Assembly (NCBI GenBank): GCA_900073065.1
Contig: FJOG01000012.1
Location: 1,325,253-1,389,252 of the forward strand
DNA length: 64,000 nucleotides
Direction of reading: 5' to 3'
Origin: Phialocephala subalpina
Lineage: Eukaryota; Ascomycota; Leotiomycetes; Helotiales; Mollisiaceae
The notes beneath the pieces are model-generated. The model was given only the letters and a program-made list of their open reading frames with translations, was not told the origin of the DNA and searched no databases. Below are positions 11,728-24,026 of the stretch, in pieces. How positions within the stretch are numbered: the first letter of the stretch is position 1; each line of letters begins with the position of its first letter. The position numbers were made by a program, and so were the translations under genes.

Positions 11728-12639
11728 GGGGACGAGATTCAGGACCTGTCAAGAGCAGAGTTTTTACTTTGCGGGTATCCCCTACGAACCTATAGCTTCT
11801 CGAGAGCTTAATCTGCTTTATAGATTAGATTGAGCAATCTGCGGACGGCAATAAGATCCTAGAGTTGAGACTAAATCACAAATCGAGCGATATAAAGAGT
11901 TTTTCCTTTATCGATAACTTCTCTCAATCTCGAATACGGCTACTATGGCCTTTTTTACATTTCCGAACTCGACTTCGAATCGAATTACAATCTAATTAAT
12001 TATATCGATATATTGCCTTTTTACGATATTATTACTTTCTCTCGGCTAAGTCTCTATTTACCTACACTTACGAAAATATATATACTCGGACTAGTAAACA
12101 CTACGAAGAAGATTAAAGGCGAGGATATACGATTTTAAGGGGGCAAAAAGGGGTATCGCAAATAGAAAGGTAACTCTATATTTAAGTTTACGAGAGGAGG
12201 GGATACTATAGCTAAAAGAAAAAGAAAGGGAAAGAGAGTAGGGAAAGGCTCGGGGGAGTAGGAGAAAGATCGAGGAGTAATCGGTATTACGCCTTTATAT
12301 ACACTATTTCTATCGAAGAAAAAGAGTTTAAAATATTATTGCTAAATCTATTTAAAAAGCTTTAAACTCACGTTAAGCTACTTGAAGTTTAGCTCTAAAA
12401 GTTCTAAATACTTCTCTGCGAAAGTATACTCTTTTTAGAATTAGCTCAACCATCTGTAGTTATCTTCTATTATTCGCGCCTTTTTTAGCTAAACGCGTTT
12501 ACTTGAAATGCTTTCTTTAAAGTTGTACTTAATATGTGATTCCTTAGCTTAGTACGACCCCGTAGCTCATAGGAGCTCTTAGGGTGTAATTACGCTTGTG
12601 ATTACTCCCGCTGGTCGAAAATCAATACTATTACTACTA
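11728..12639 (+). mobile_element. 912-bp degenerate retroelement-like insertion
   Basis: The segment is AT-rich, without an intact frame, and is bounded by a 17-bp direct repeat inside a WW-domain exon. A long target duplication without terminal inverted or long terminal repeats is typical of target-primed retrotransposition (LINE or SINE). The plus-strand right end finishes in a short TAC-repeat tail (about 12628-12639), suggesting the 3' end lies at the right and that the copy is 5'-truncated. No reverse transcriptase motif is readable, so class is inferred from the ends only. Confidence 0.6.
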
Positions 12640-12656
12640 CTTGTGGGAGAGGCTCG
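12640..12656. repeat. 17-bp target-site duplication, right copy
   Basis: Identical to 11711-11727. The sequence beyond it (12657-12676) supplies the start of the interrupted WW exon on the minus strand. Confidence 0.8.
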
Positions 12657-12676
12657 TTGGGGCTGGGAGCGGAGTG

Positions 12677-13154
12677 CTATGATGGGGAGGACATGTTTGA
12701 GGTATGAGTCGAGTAAATGTCAATGTGGTTTTTGGATCTTTTTGAGAGAGGAAATATTCCTTGCTGCTGGGGGACTCTCAGTCAGATATTTGAAATCGGC
12801 ACGATTCAGGTGGTGGCTGTGTTAAACTACCCCGTACGTTTTGACGACTGTTGGGTTTGCGGCGCAGTATTCTCGTAGTCTGACGACTGGAAGATTTCTC
12901 CTTGTGACCGATTTTAGTGTGATTATTGTGGCTTTCCTCGTTTAAGATCTGATGCTGACTCGAGATATGAAAATATGGACAACCTGACCGTTTTGATGGA
13001 ATAGGGGGCTAAGCGAGCACTACCGAGCCCACAGGTCTAGGATCTTCCCCTGCCTCTCACAACCGCGAGAAATTGATAGCAAATTCTAGTCTTCGTGTAA
13101 CTATCATCCCCATAGGTGCACGAGTACTCGAATATTAGGGAGAAATTTCAAGGG
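12677..13154. other. Region upstream of the WW remnant
   Basis: On the minus strand an acceptor (CATCATAG) lies just above 12676, so 5' exons of the WW gene should be here, but no convincing coding segment or C2 domain was found. Confidence 0.4.
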
Positions 13155-13602
13155 CACCAGGGGTTGTCAGAATTCTGTCCGCACCCCTAGAAATTTAGCG
13201 AGAACACACCAAAATTCTTCGGCTTTGAGGACCCGAAGTCTTGAATATTTGTATTACAAGTACATTTAATAGTGGATATAAAGCTTACTTTGAATTATTA
13301 GAATACTTTTATTATAAAACTTTCTTCTCTAAAACCTCTATATAAAGAGTTATTACAATGTATAAAAATCGCTAACAAATTTTAGTAAGAAAATGAGCCA
13401 ATTTTTGTTTATATTGAACAGAAGTCCTAGTTACAGTTCTAATTAATTCGATTTATAGTAACTAGTTGCTTGAGGCTAGGTCATTAATTGCAGAGTCTTT
13501 TATTAAAGAATGTGGGTTCTGTAATGTTGCAAAGTAGCTAGATTTTAGTGTATTCTCGCTAAATTTCTAGGGGTGCGGACAGAATTCTGGCAACCCCTGG
13601 TG
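13155..13602. mobile_element. MITE-like element with 61-bp inverted repeats
   Basis: The first and last 61 bases are inverted repeats beginning CACCAGGGGTTG, with only three differences, all C/T transitions. Both ends carry the GTCCGCACCCCTAG core. A 4-bp AGGG flanks each end (13151-13154 and 13603-13606) and is the likely target duplication. The 448-bp length and lack of any frame make it a non-autonomous DNA element. The superfamily is unclear: a 4-bp duplication fits neither Tc1 (TA) nor hAT (8 bp). Confidence 0.8.
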
Positions 13603-13773
13603 AGGGTATGAAGGAAGAGGTGCCTTTGACTCACCGCCTTCCCAAAGTAGTGGCCCCACTTGGCAGAACGCGACTTCAATGTAAGCTCTAGGCAGCTCAA
13701 CTTTCGATGGCCAACCCAACTTCACTCTCCCCTCCCCGGATGTCTATCAACATGTGGAGGATCCATCTTCAAG

Positions 13774-14688
13774 ATGCCTTCTCCAAACCATTACCTTCGC
13801 CTTCTCCGAACCCTCTCGTATAAGAAGCTCTTCTTCTACATCGGTCTCATCTCAATACCGCTCATCCTCCACATCACCATCTTCGTCTTGATACCGCTAT
13901 ATCGCGCTCTCGAGTTTGAGACAGCCTACTGGGATGAACTCGAGCGACTCTCCATGATCGACATGGTGTGGGACACGGTCCCTGGGATGCAGTACAGCGA
14001 CGACCCTCGACCACCCCCGTACAACGAGCGCCTCCTCCCCAAAATCCACGACATCGCTCAGCTAGCAACCAATGCCTGGCAGACCCAACTCCGACTACAC
14101 AAAGATGGATATGCCCAGTATCCAGGTCAGCAGAGCTGGATCTATGTGGCCGGGACACCCAAGAAGGAGCCTTCGTTCTGGGAGAGGCATAGCTGGACGA
14201 TGGCGCCGAACGGGAGCTGCGTCGACGCGCCGTATATCTGCCACGGCTTCAATGCTGCTTTCGATCATATCGTCGAGCGGCAGCATACACATCGGCGAGC
14301 ATCGGCGGCGAGTTTGGCGTTCATGGATTGTGACGTTACTCCGGCTTTGTGTGACGAGTTCGACACTGATGCGGTCTTCCTGATGCATTTGCAAACTATG
14401 ATGCCGTGCACAAACAAGAAGGCAGGGGTGTTTGATCCTGTTTGCAGTGTCAGGTGGAGCAGGTTCGGCTTGCCCTTGTTGAAGATGCCTTGGACCAAGC
14501 AGGTTAGGATCGGTAGCTATATTGTACCGGCTTTCCCTACTTTCGAGGAACAACTGGCTAGCTTGGTTGGGTGGGATGGGAGCGAGGCCACGATTGATAC
14601 ATGCGCGGATACTGTGCTTCAGAACTTGGTGGATGTTCAGATGTACGAGACGCGACGAAAGATGGAAGAGGCTATGGATATGCTGTAA
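13774..14688 (+). CDS. Hypothetical type II membrane protein
   Basis: Single exon of 304 residues starting at the ATG at 13774, directly before the membrane segment; the frame is open further upstream to 13660. Residues about 16-41 (KLFFYIGLISIPLILHITIF and following) form one strong transmembrane helix after a short basic N-terminus, so the body probably faces the lumen or outside. The body carries spaced cysteines (for example NGSCVDAPYICHGF, FMDCDVTPALCDEFD, MMPCTNKK, FDPVCSVRW) that could form disulphides. The MDCDVTPALC block is reminiscent of small fungal thioredoxin-fold membrane proteins, but I cannot confirm that. No signal of decay. Confidence 0.7.
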   Translation: MPSPNHYLRLLRTLSYKKLFFYIGLISIPLILHITIFVLIPLYRALEFETAYWDELERLSMIDMVWDTVPGMQYSDDPRPPPYNERLLPKIHDIAQLATNAWQTQLRLHKDGYAQYPGQQSWIYVAGTPKKEPSFWERHSWTMAPNGSCVDAPYICHGFNAAFDHIVERQHTHRRASAASLAFMDCDVTPALCDEFDTDAVFLMHLQTMMPCTNKKAGVFDPVCSVRWSRFGLPLLKMPWTKQVRIGSYIVPAFPTFEEQLASLVGWDGSEATIDTCADTVLQNLVDVQMYETRRKMEEAMDML

Positions 14689-15084
14689 GCTTCACGCCAA
14701 TACATGGACCAATATATCAATGGTAATACCGAAAATACCATTCGCATCATTTGGCCCGCACTGATGAGAACACAGTCTGGACATAATCAACATAATCATT
14801 CAGGCTTTCTTGTAATTCCCTCGCTCGGGTCGCTAGTGCGGTCACGTGAAACACCTCCTCGCCCAAGATGGCCCATTCACCCCGCGAAGTTCGCTATATT
14901 CCTTTGTGCATAGATGCTCCAGTTGCATACGAGTTCTTATCCACTACCATATTTCCTCGTCTCCTCCCACGACAATTTCTTCGAGGCATCTACAACGAGT
15001 TGGCAACCATTGAACACAAAGCGCTTCCACTTCCACTTCCACTCGAGTACTCCTATAATAAGTATCGATGCGCATCTCCCAGGT
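14689..15084. other. Intergenic region
   Basis: About 400 bases between two plus-strand genes, containing a CACGTG-type palindrome (about 14843). No gene seen. Confidence 0.4.
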
Positions 15085-17307
15085 ATGATGTCAATAACGG
15101 TGCAACCTTTGACAAAGAGTCAGTCGGATCCTGGATCTCTCTCGCAATCCTTTGGAGCAGATTCAAGTCAAGCTCCTCTTCTGCGGCCTAAGTCTTTCGA
15201 ATTCGTGGACAAGCCTTTTGCCGATATCTTTCAACCCGGCGCAATCGTATGGCTTTTACCAAAGGTTGATGGCGCGGAACCGGTGGTAACCATAAAAGGC
15301 AGTCGTGATGGACCCGCCCAAGAGTCTGCTCTCGGCGCAGGAGGTTATAACCACCCAGCCACAGTGTTGAGACGTTTACCTCCTCGGAACTCAGCAGAAA
15401 AGGACCCTAAATACCTGTGTGCCCTTGTAAGTTGCCCTCAATTGAGTTATTACTTGGATATAGCGTGCTAACTCGCAATGTTTTAGATGAGCTCCTTCCA
15501 TGGCATGCCCGCTGCGCAGTGGTTTGCTGAGCGCTTCATCCGAAGAGACTGCAAAGTCTCAACCCCACTTGACCATCCTCATCGTGGCTTGACATGGCCT
15601 GGGTTAACTATCGGTTCGACGAGAATTCCAATTATCTATCTCACCCCAGAGAGCGCACTTCAAATTCTTTCTAAACAAACCTACGTGAAGTTCGACCAGC
15701 TTTTGGAGATCCCTGCATCGCAGCTTCGAGAATGCCACACCTGGCTTGCTGCGAGCAAGCAACCTCGCCTCTGCTTTCAAAGCTTCTCCGATTTGATGAG
15801 TTTGCTTAATCAGACAAGGCTTGATCACTTCAAGCTCTACTATGGCATGAGCAGACTAGTGGCAGCTGGGCAAATGCCTACGATGCATGTTTCTTCTTCA
15901 TCGAGAAGACCATTAGGAGCCCTGGATGTTGCTCAGGCTACTAATGCTACTACGGTGTCTATGTCAAATGCCCCTAGAAAGTTTCCGTCTACAGAAGATG
16001 AAACCGCAACTACTGACGATAAACCAACCAGCCAAGATCGAATTTCAATACCTGGAAATATCGACGAGGAATTTGCTCGCTCCGCGAGCAATTCGCCCTT
16101 CACGGAGATCAATGGCAGCGAATGCGAGGAGCATGACCAAAAGACTCCTGCAGACTATCATGCGCACAGTGGATACGATGAACAACAAAAATACGTTGTG
16201 GCGAGCGGAGCAGACGGCAACAGAGTGTTAGTTGGCCCCAACGACCTAAGTTCCGCAGATGTTTCCATCCTCTACATGTGTGTCAAGCAACCTTCAAAAG
16301 GCTCGCCCAATCCAAGCGTTCTCTCTGGGTATGATGGACCGACGAGAAAATCAGCTGCAGAACTTTCGATTGCAGATGACCCGGAGGTGCATGGTCTTCT
16401 GCCAGAGATGGACCAGCAACCAGAGAGTCATCAGAATAGCGTACAGCGTTATCCCAGCTTTTTCGTATGGGAATCGCCACCGCCGTCATCACCAGTCCTC
16501 CTTGATTCCTCCGTTTCGGATTCTGCCCAACACGACCATCCACAAGAACCTAAGACCGCCATCACACCGACTTTGGAGCAAAGCCTTGCCGCTATTCAAA
16601 CCAAGCTGACAGCCCTGAAAGAAATCAGTGCGAGCAATGTCCTAGAGGTAGAGAACTTGGAGAAGCGACTCGAACATCATTCCCTCAGACTGTCCGCAGC
16701 ATACAAGCGAGTGGACAATCATCTGCTCAGATCCTCCGCGTTTTCCAAACTCGAGTCGGTCGATGTGTTCTTGAGCGAAACCCCTCATAACGATCTAGAC
16801 GGGTCGGTCGACCGGTTGCCGGAATCTGGACATCTCAAGCCGGAGACGATTTTGTCGCTGGAAATCACAGCAGACAAGATCATGGTCCACATTGCAGAGG
16901 ATGATGCCCCGCAAATCGTTCAGAAGAGGGATGCTGCACATGGACAATCTGGCGTGATATCAGAATTTAGTCTTTACCTCGTCTCAGTCGCCAACAACGA
17001 ACCGGAAGAATCTTCCGATCAACTTAGCGTTGGCTTGTGTACAACGCCGATCGAAACCGAAGAAGCCGCCCCGGCTGAAGCTCAAACGAAGAGTTTGGAT
17101 GATATCGGACAGAAGTGGCTTGCGAAAGAGAAGGAGGCGGTAGCAGCTGGTCGACGAGTCGCGGAGCGGATTAGGAAACAGCGAGAACGAGAGGAAATAT
17201 TGTACTCCATCGTGTATGCATTCGTCTTGCTCGTGGTGATTGGCGGCTTGTGCTTTTGGGTGCATACCTTCGTTCTTGGCAACGGGGTCAAGATTTACTC
17301 AACATGA
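15085..17307 (+). CDS. Family member A: barrel-like protein with C-terminal membrane anchor
   Basis: Exons 15085-15426 and 15487-17307 give 720 residues. The 60-nt intron has GTAAGT, GCTAACT and TTTTAG. The start is at one of two adjacent ATGs (15085 or 15088). The conserved module spans about residues 40-270: FQPGAIVWLLPKVDG, GYNHPATVLRR, YLCAL then the intron then MSSFHGMPAAQWFAER, followed by YVKFDQLLEIPASQL, PRLCFQSFSDLMSLL and FKLYYG. It shares this order with members B-E. The long middle is low-complexity, then a coiled coil (about residues 475-535, SLAAIQTKLTALKEISAS and following), a charged segment, and a terminal hydrophobic helix SIVYAFVLLVVIGGLCFWVH, so the protein is probably tail-anchored facing the cytosol. 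Function unknown; the barrel assignment is inference. This is the only member on the plus strand and it is intact. Confidence 0.75.
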
Positions 17308-18038
17308 TGTTATTGTTTTTGTATTTTGGAAATGGCCAATGGAATATGGTTGGATCACGGAGTGACGGTCTCATAGAAAGAAAGAAGTCAAGAGATATCG
17401 AGCTTGGAAAAGCACGAATTAGCGGTAGATGAGTATGATAGCGAACACGTAGTCAGTCACGATTGTATGAACAAATCTTGGTTCCCATTTTCTAGCCCTT
17501 CCCGTTCGCGAGATCTCTCAATGGTCGCGAGATACTTCAAAGTCACTGCCGCAAGTGCAGTATATTTATTGTCGCTCTTCTTTACCCTCGTATCCGAGAT
17601 GAAGACCTTCTATTGTGTGGTGCAATTGAGAGAACAATTGGTCCATCCAACGAGTATTCGATTGGAATCATCTAGTAGAATCATTCTGGATTGATGTGAT
17701 TTGTGCTGTCCTCTGACGAAGCTTAAATCCTCTCATGATCCTATCTACCCTCTCCTGAACTAGTCCCAACGTGAGGTTCCAAAGTCCTAGCTTCCCAAAG
17801 CCTCCCTCACACACGCATAATCTGACAAATTAACAGGCACTGGCACACTGCTAAACACCAATTCATTTTACTGCCCACCGTGAGCTACTCGACTGCGTGA
17901 ATTGACCGAGCCGCTTCCTCCTCCACCTCCTCCACCTCCTCCGCCTCGTTAAGAGATGAATCCCTAGTCTCGACATCTCCGTTACCCAGCGTAGAGCAAG
18001 CTGTAATTAAAGGCAATCGCTTGGAACTCGTGAATTTC
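17308..18038. other. Intergenic region between members A and B
   Basis: Convergent 3' flanks of two family members. A CTCC-rich stretch lies at 17918-17948. No gene seen. Confidence 0.45.
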
Positions 18039-19323
18039 TCACAAAATGAATAGGCTCTGCAATTCTTCAGCAGAAATAGTAGAAATGCGGAAGCATATGC
18101 CGGACTTTCTTGTTCTTATGAACACCGTTTTGCAGAGATCGAGCACCGGGGAGTATAGCCCTGGCTTGTCCACAACCTTTAGACGCGGTCTCAAGCGATT
18201 GAGACTCGTAAAGATCCTTTCCATGCTTAGTGGATTTAAAGGGACTGTATCTGGGACATCTTTGTCGAGAGCACTGGTCGTGATGATTTTATGGCCTTTT
18301 TCATTCGTCATCTTCGCCTCAGGATTCGCGGCCTCCCATTAGCGGAGGATGTCTTCAGTACATTCTTTCGTGAAAGGAATCCAGGAGACGAGACCCTCAT
18401 ATGGGAAATGTTCAACGATGTGGGGAGAAGAAGATGTAGGTTTCCTCTTCGGAGCTCTTCGCTGAGTCCGTTGTCTGTTTGGTAGCTTTAGAATCTGTTG
18501 ACTTGGCCGGCTTGACGGGAGAGCTGGGGAATTAAGAGTTGGCAGCTGAGCGTAAGTGTCTTGAGCAAAAGTTGACGGAGTAAGAGTTAGCGGAGGGAGA
18601 GTTTGCTGAGCAGAAGCTAGCGGAGCCATAGCTGATGTAGCAAGAATTGGAAGATCGAAATCTGGAAGGGGAAGAGCATGCACCAAGTAATCGTGGCTGG
18701 CGGAATCAAGTCTCAGTAATTGCCATGTTTTTTCAGTCCGTGGGTAGCCTGTGACACATGATCTCGGAATTCTCAAGGCTCTGTCGGTTCGTACGTAAGA
18801 GTACTTGTTCGAGAATTCCATTCTCAATGGTATCGCATGACTGTAGTCGAGACGGGTCGATCTCCTTGCATACCATCTCTTATACGGCAAGTCATCGAAC
18901 GAAGCGACCTGCAATCTCTGTATCAGTAAGCGATCAGATCGGTGAGACTTTCATCATTACCATGGCTGCTAAGTAAACTGGGGCACTACGGCCACCATTG
19001 CCGTCGACTGCTAGGGGGATCACCGGATGGCGATGTGCTCGCTCGTCTAGTTCTCTCCAGCTTTCGTTGTTGTTCTCAACATAGTAGACTGGTTCGTCAG
19101 ACTTCGCTTTCAGCCAGTAGATAGCTCTAAGCTCGAGTTCGAACTGTTGTGTCTCTGGCCCGGCATCTGCGCTCAGCTCAACAACTTGCTGCAACCCGTG
19201 TACTGCTTGCTGCTGAGCCATAAATGCGTCTTGAGTTGTATCCGCCACTGTTCCAGTGAAAGGAAACTTGACTCTCTGGTCTACAGGTGGTCCTAACGCC
19301 GTCGAAAGCTGTTTTTGTATCAT
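18039..19323 (-). CDS. Family member B: barrel-like protein with basic tail, in-frame stop
   Basis: Exons 18961-19323 and 18339-18908 encode 310 residues to a TAA. The ATG at 19323 starts MIQKQLSTALG. The 52-nt intron sits exactly where the other members have theirs: YLAAM then VASFDDLPYKRWYARR. The family blocks RAIYWLKAK, HRHPVIPL and YVRTDRALRIP are present. The LCF..SF..L and LYFG blocks are replaced by divergent sequence. The tail is rich in Ser/Pro and then basic (RQRTQRRAPKRKP, a possible nuclear signal). After the TAA at 18339 the same frame stays open and protein-like to 18039, another 100 codons. Either the gene ends at 18339 or the TAA is a recent nonsense change; no intron removes it in frame. 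Confidence 0.6.
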
Positions 19324-20554
19324 TCGTGGGCCGCCGGTGGAGATCCTGTAGCAAATATGTAGTTCCGCTAGGTGCAAAGCGCAATCCAGAATCGAGTACC
19401 TTGCTGTTAGTCGATACAATTGCCGCTCGTAGCTCGTATTACTATGGGACCAATTGCGCCTTGGCCGGAGTTGTCCCTTGTGGGTATGCGCACTTCATTT
19501 TGCATCCGATTTCAAGATTTCTGGCAAAAGGGTAGACTTTCAAAGATGATATCGTTAGCAAAACATGTTCAATTGATGCGAACGACGAGATCATACTCCA
19601 TATTTATAGGACCAGCTTTTCAAAACATACATCATGAAATAATAGCGAAAACTTGCATCTCCAAAAGCATAGCGCTCTATTCAGTATTCGTCTCGCTATA
19701 GCCGTAAATTCAAGCAAAAGAATGGCCATGGAATCTAGATTGTTAATTAGCTATTATACATGAGTGCAGCCCTCTTCCATGTCTCCCAGCTTTCAAGTCT
19801 TGCGCAAGGTCTTAATGACAAACATTATAGCCTACAAGACTACACCCTATTATATGGCGCGGCCGCGCTGCATATTCTCTTCGTTCATAAGCCAAGCCAA
19901 CTAAATCACCTCCTTTCCCGTCGGCGACTGACCTACCAGAGCCTCTCCAGATCCTCGGGACCCTGCCTGCAAACCATATCAGTCGCGCTGCTATTCCTTT
20001 AGCTGCCACAGCAGCTTCTCGAGCTTTGCCCTCCAAATTGGCCTCCAAAGTAGTTACTAGGGCCTATGTCGATAGAAGAAACCCCACTCTGCTGTGACGA
20101 AAAGGTCATGGTTGGGAATAGGGAGAGCAGGAAGGAGGCCAGGAGGCGACTGGGCAATGCCGCTTAAGAGCCAGGCATAATGGATAGGTCGCCAGCTATT
20201 ATGTGGAAGTGGGATATCTTCTTGGTAATCAAAACTGGGTCCCGGTAGACAACGTAGAAAAAGAGGTTGGGTATGCCAAAACCTGTGCTAGGCCAAAAAT
20301 GCACAAAAACCGCATTCGTAACATTCAAGTCATGTCCATAGGCCTATCAATTCTTGCACCAATGTACCCTGTTTCTCAGTAACACTTCAACAGCTCTATC
20401 GACTCTGACATAATCCAACACCTCTATCGTTCCCCAATATCATCCGAGCGTAGCCGGATAGAATTGATTTCCCAAGAAATACCTGTATACCAAGAAACCA
20501 AAAGAAATGTAATATCTAAGCCTTCAAGCATAGGTTTCCTTCAGTGCCCCTAAG
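19324..20554. other. Intergenic region, 1.2 kb
   Basis: Upstream of member B and downstream of member C, somewhat AT-rich at 19540-19740. No credible gene found on either strand. Confidence 0.45.
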
Positions 20555-22452
20555 TCATGGAAGTCGTGATCTCATGCGGAGCGCCAAGTGCTTCGAATTC
20601 TTGCAAAGAAAGCGATTAATTCGGACGAAGCTTGCACCGAGCTTCGTCTTCTGCTTTTTTCTGGGGGTCTCATCCGAATTCTCAGCAGTCAAATCATATC
20701 CTGAGGATCTCTTCTCGCCTCTGTAATGCCTTCGGGAAGTGGAAGTGACGGTCGCGAGTGCTATACATCTCCGACGTCTCGTATTTTGTGGCAAACGAGC
20801 TTCTCCAGCTGGCTTGAGTGAGGTTGCAGGAATCACTTCGATCTCGGCGACATGCTTTTCGTTGGCATTTTCAGCAGGCTCGGCAGAATTGGGAGAAAGG
20901 CTGGGTTGTTCTGCTCCAGTCCTTGCTTGCTGGGCGAGAATGGCCGAACTCTTTGCAGCAAGATAGTCCGGGATCGCCAGAGGCAGCTCGAGTGATGACC
21001 TCTGCTAAGATCTTCTCTATCTCAGGTGTGTCCAAAGGCTTTGACCGACTTCTACTAGAGAGCTCAAACTTTGCTTGAGTTGGCGATGTCTTAGTGTGTT
21101 GCTTCTCCACGATTGGCATCGGTATCTTGAAGAAATGACTTGCAGCACTCTCAGAATCAGTCATGCTGCTAGCAGACTGAACCTCCTTCAGAAAATTGCC
21201 ACTTTTCAAATCTGCGATAGATCCTCGTTGAATGCCATCACCGAACTCTTCATGGGGTATGCCAAGGACCAGAGGGTCTTGCATACTGCTGAGTGTGATT
21301 TGCTGCGGTGAAATCGTCTCTTCTGTTGTCTGCTCTGACGAGGGAATCGTGTGGGAGTGCTCATTAGTCGGGTGTTCTTCAATGATCGCAGACTCGTTGC
21401 CCATAGCAGCTGCTGGAACACTCTTGTCCCCCGCTTCGCCGATCTTTATTGGTCCAAGCTGCTCGACAAGGCAATCCGTAGCATGAGCTGAATCCCCAAT
21501 ATTCGTCGGTTCAACCGAGGCTGGATCATCGGTGGATGGAGGATCTATGGCAGAAAGCGTAGGAGGTGCAGGTTGGCTTGGTGATGAAGCGGGTGCACTT
21601 TGACTTGGCAATGGAGGGGAAAGGGTTGTCACTGGGGCAGCTGTACTGGGACTCCATCGCTGATGCACTGTCCTGCTCGGCCGATCTGCCAAAGTACAGC
21701 TTGTGTGCGTCAAACTCAAGACCAAGTATGGCGATGAGGGCCTGGTAGCTTTCGAAGGAGAGTCTCGGTGGTTGGTTGCTTGCCCTGTCATGGAGAAAGA
21801 GTTTCATGTAGGCTCTAGGGACATCGAGGAGCCTATCTATGCGCACATAAGTAGGTTTATCGTACCACCCTCGTGCTAGGTACAGATTGTTCACTTCGCT
21901 GGCGTTGCTGGGAGGGGCGGAAGAAGATACAGCTGTAGCGTCACCCGGCGTAGGCAAGTGGTTGAGGATTGGGATCGATAGAAGGCAGTCACCACGCTGC
22001 AGTCGTTCGTACCTCCATCTTTCTATCGGCATATTCTTGAAAGATGTGACCTAAATGAAATTGTCAGCGGTGAAGACTAGAGATAGGAGGGCACAAATTA
22101 CTATTGCGACTAGGTATCTTGATCCCTCTCTATCCAATGGCCACAAGGGAAGAACGGGATGCCCATACGCGTAATCATTCAGCTCTCTTCTGATGTGGGT
22201 GTCGCAGAAGTTCACAAAGCAAGGTACACTGTCGTCAATGTTGATATCTGCCTTGAGGACTGCCTTTGACTTCAGGAACCAGGTGGCGCCAATTTCGCAG
22301 AGATTGAGTTTTGGGGGTGTGGGGACATGGATTTGTTCTTTGCGAGTAGTATCCTGTCCAGTAGAGGGATTGTCTTGGATGATGGTAGCGCTCTGCATAT
22401 TATTGGAAACACTGGAGGCAACAGCGCGCCTGTAAAAGGGGACGGCAGACAT
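20555..22452 (-). pseudogene. Family member C: barrel-like protein with basic C-terminus, two frame breaks
   Basis: Exon 1 (22102-22452) and exon 2 (from 22050) are joined by a 51-nt intron at the family position: YLVAI then VTSFKNMPIERWRYER. Family blocks are strong: IGATWFLKSK, YGHPVLPLWPL, LYLARGWYDKPTYVRIDRLL, PRLSFESYQALIAILG and KLYFGRS. After KLYFGRS (about 21685) the good frame changes near 21640-21690 to a long Ser/Thr-rich segment, and again near 21000-21020 to a segment ending RLP at 20555. Both changes are +1 shifts; the introns I could draw have poor donors (GTCCCA, GTACAG). The C-terminal part contains RRRR and PRKKQKTKL, which look like nuclear-localisation signals. Either two single-base lesions (decay or sequence error) or unusual introns. 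An intact protein would have about 590 residues. Confidence 0.55.
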
Positions 22453-23526
22453 GCCGAATCAACCTCCTGCCATGTAATTCTGGGTGCAATTCGTCACTAG
22501 CAGTCTCATCGAAGACAATGTGTAGTCGCAGTTTGCGCAGGAGTGGCGATGCGAAGAAGTGTTGGATAGGAAGAGTTGATGATGTCGAAGTCAAGAAACG
22601 ATCTCGGAATAGAGTCATCCAATGTCGGCGCTAAGGCCGCCTGATAATGCGATAGTGCACCTCAGAGAAATGAAATTATAACGTTCGAGCATGTCAAATA
22701 CATAGGGTCATGATTCGGTGAAAGCAGTTGCAAAAACAGTTTCGAAGAATACCAGGCGGGGAGGTAGAGGTGCATAACTGCAAATGACTGCCGCACTGGC
22801 TTGCTTCAACGCTTTGTATCGAGGACATAGCCCGGACATCGAGACGAGTACTATACTTATCCATTACGAAGGCAATTGATGGAAAATAGTATTACGCAAC
22901 GTCAACGGTCGTTGCGTGAAGCTCTTGATTCTTAACCAAGAAGCACGCAATGGGTGACATCGTTTCTGTTTTGACGTTTATTCCATAGATGTACCCTCTA
23001 TATTCGGATATTCAATTGGGGTAACCATTCCGAAAGACGTGAGGAAAGCAGGCAGGGTATGGATTCAAGATATCATCAGCTTCGAATTGTTTTCTAGTTC
23101 CAGATCTAGAAAGTTGGCAAGCACTCGCACTTGCCAAATTGATCAGAGGGTTGATGGGCAGCAAACATCAAGCATCAAACATGGACCAATGATTTGACTA
23201 GCGTCATAAACACATCAAATCCTTAGAAGGAAGTCAGGCACTCGAAAAACCAGGAAGCCGACTGAAGCCTGAAGGGAAGTCAGATGGAGGGGCGATCCCA
23301 ATATCGAAACACGAAGCTGGTACATCTTTATGGATGGAGGGTATGAGAATATCAATCAATGAGTCGAGAGATCTTTGGTACAGTAGAATATGGCTCGTGA
23401 GGTACTCTGGCAAGGAAGAGGTTGGTGTTGAGTGAGGAGTGTCTTCTCAAGGAAGGTTCGTTGTCGTTGAAACTTTTCGCTTCACTAGCGTCAGACGAAG
23501 TGGCGGTGCTGAGATTTACTCACACT
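22453..23526. other. Intergenic region, 1.1 kb
   Basis: Between the start of member C and the 250-bp duplication. No gene recognised. Confidence 0.45.
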
Positions 23527-23776
23527 GGAGCCGTTGATCAGCAAGCTTCAGCACGCCTCTAAGCGAGGCATTCAGGGGGATGATCGTGCTTGGAGCAAGA
23601 CAAGAAAGGGTTAATATATTGTATGGGATAGACATGAGGTATCACGAAATTCATGGCTGGCATAGCAGGACTTTTCACGTATCCTATTTCCCCGGAATCT
23701 CTTCGTGAATTGAAGTACCTGTCCATCAGATGCAACTTCCAATGCCTGCTAAAAACCCAACCAAGCCCGAATCCAA
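23527..23776. repeat. 250-bp perfect tandem duplication, copy 1
   Basis: Identical to 23777-24026, directly adjacent, with no substitution. It duplicates the last codons and 3' flank of member D. A second unrelated pair of exactly the same unit length occurs at 46775-47274, which suggests an uncollapsed assembly overlap. Confidence 0.9.
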
Positions 23777-24026
23777 GGAGCCGTTGATCAGCAAGCTTCA
23801 GCACGCCTCTAAGCGAGGCATTCAGGGGGATGATCGTGCTTGGAGCAAGACAAGAAAGGGTTAATATATTGTATGGGATAGACATGAGGTATCACGAAAT
23901 TCATGGCTGGCATAGCAGGACTTTTCACGTATCCTATTTCCCCGGAATCTCTTCGTGAATTGAAGTACCTGTCCATCAGATGCAACTTCCAATGCCTGCT
24001 AAAAACCCAACCAAGCCCGAATCCAA
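23777..24026. repeat. 250-bp perfect tandem duplication, copy 2
   Basis: Second copy, joined to the body of member D; the stop of that gene (23976) lies inside it. Confidence 0.9.

Noticed and set aside
21580..21690. Introns drawn to explain the first frame break in member C
   Set aside because: Donors GTCCCA or GTACAG are weak, and a GTACTT donor would delete the conserved LYFG block.
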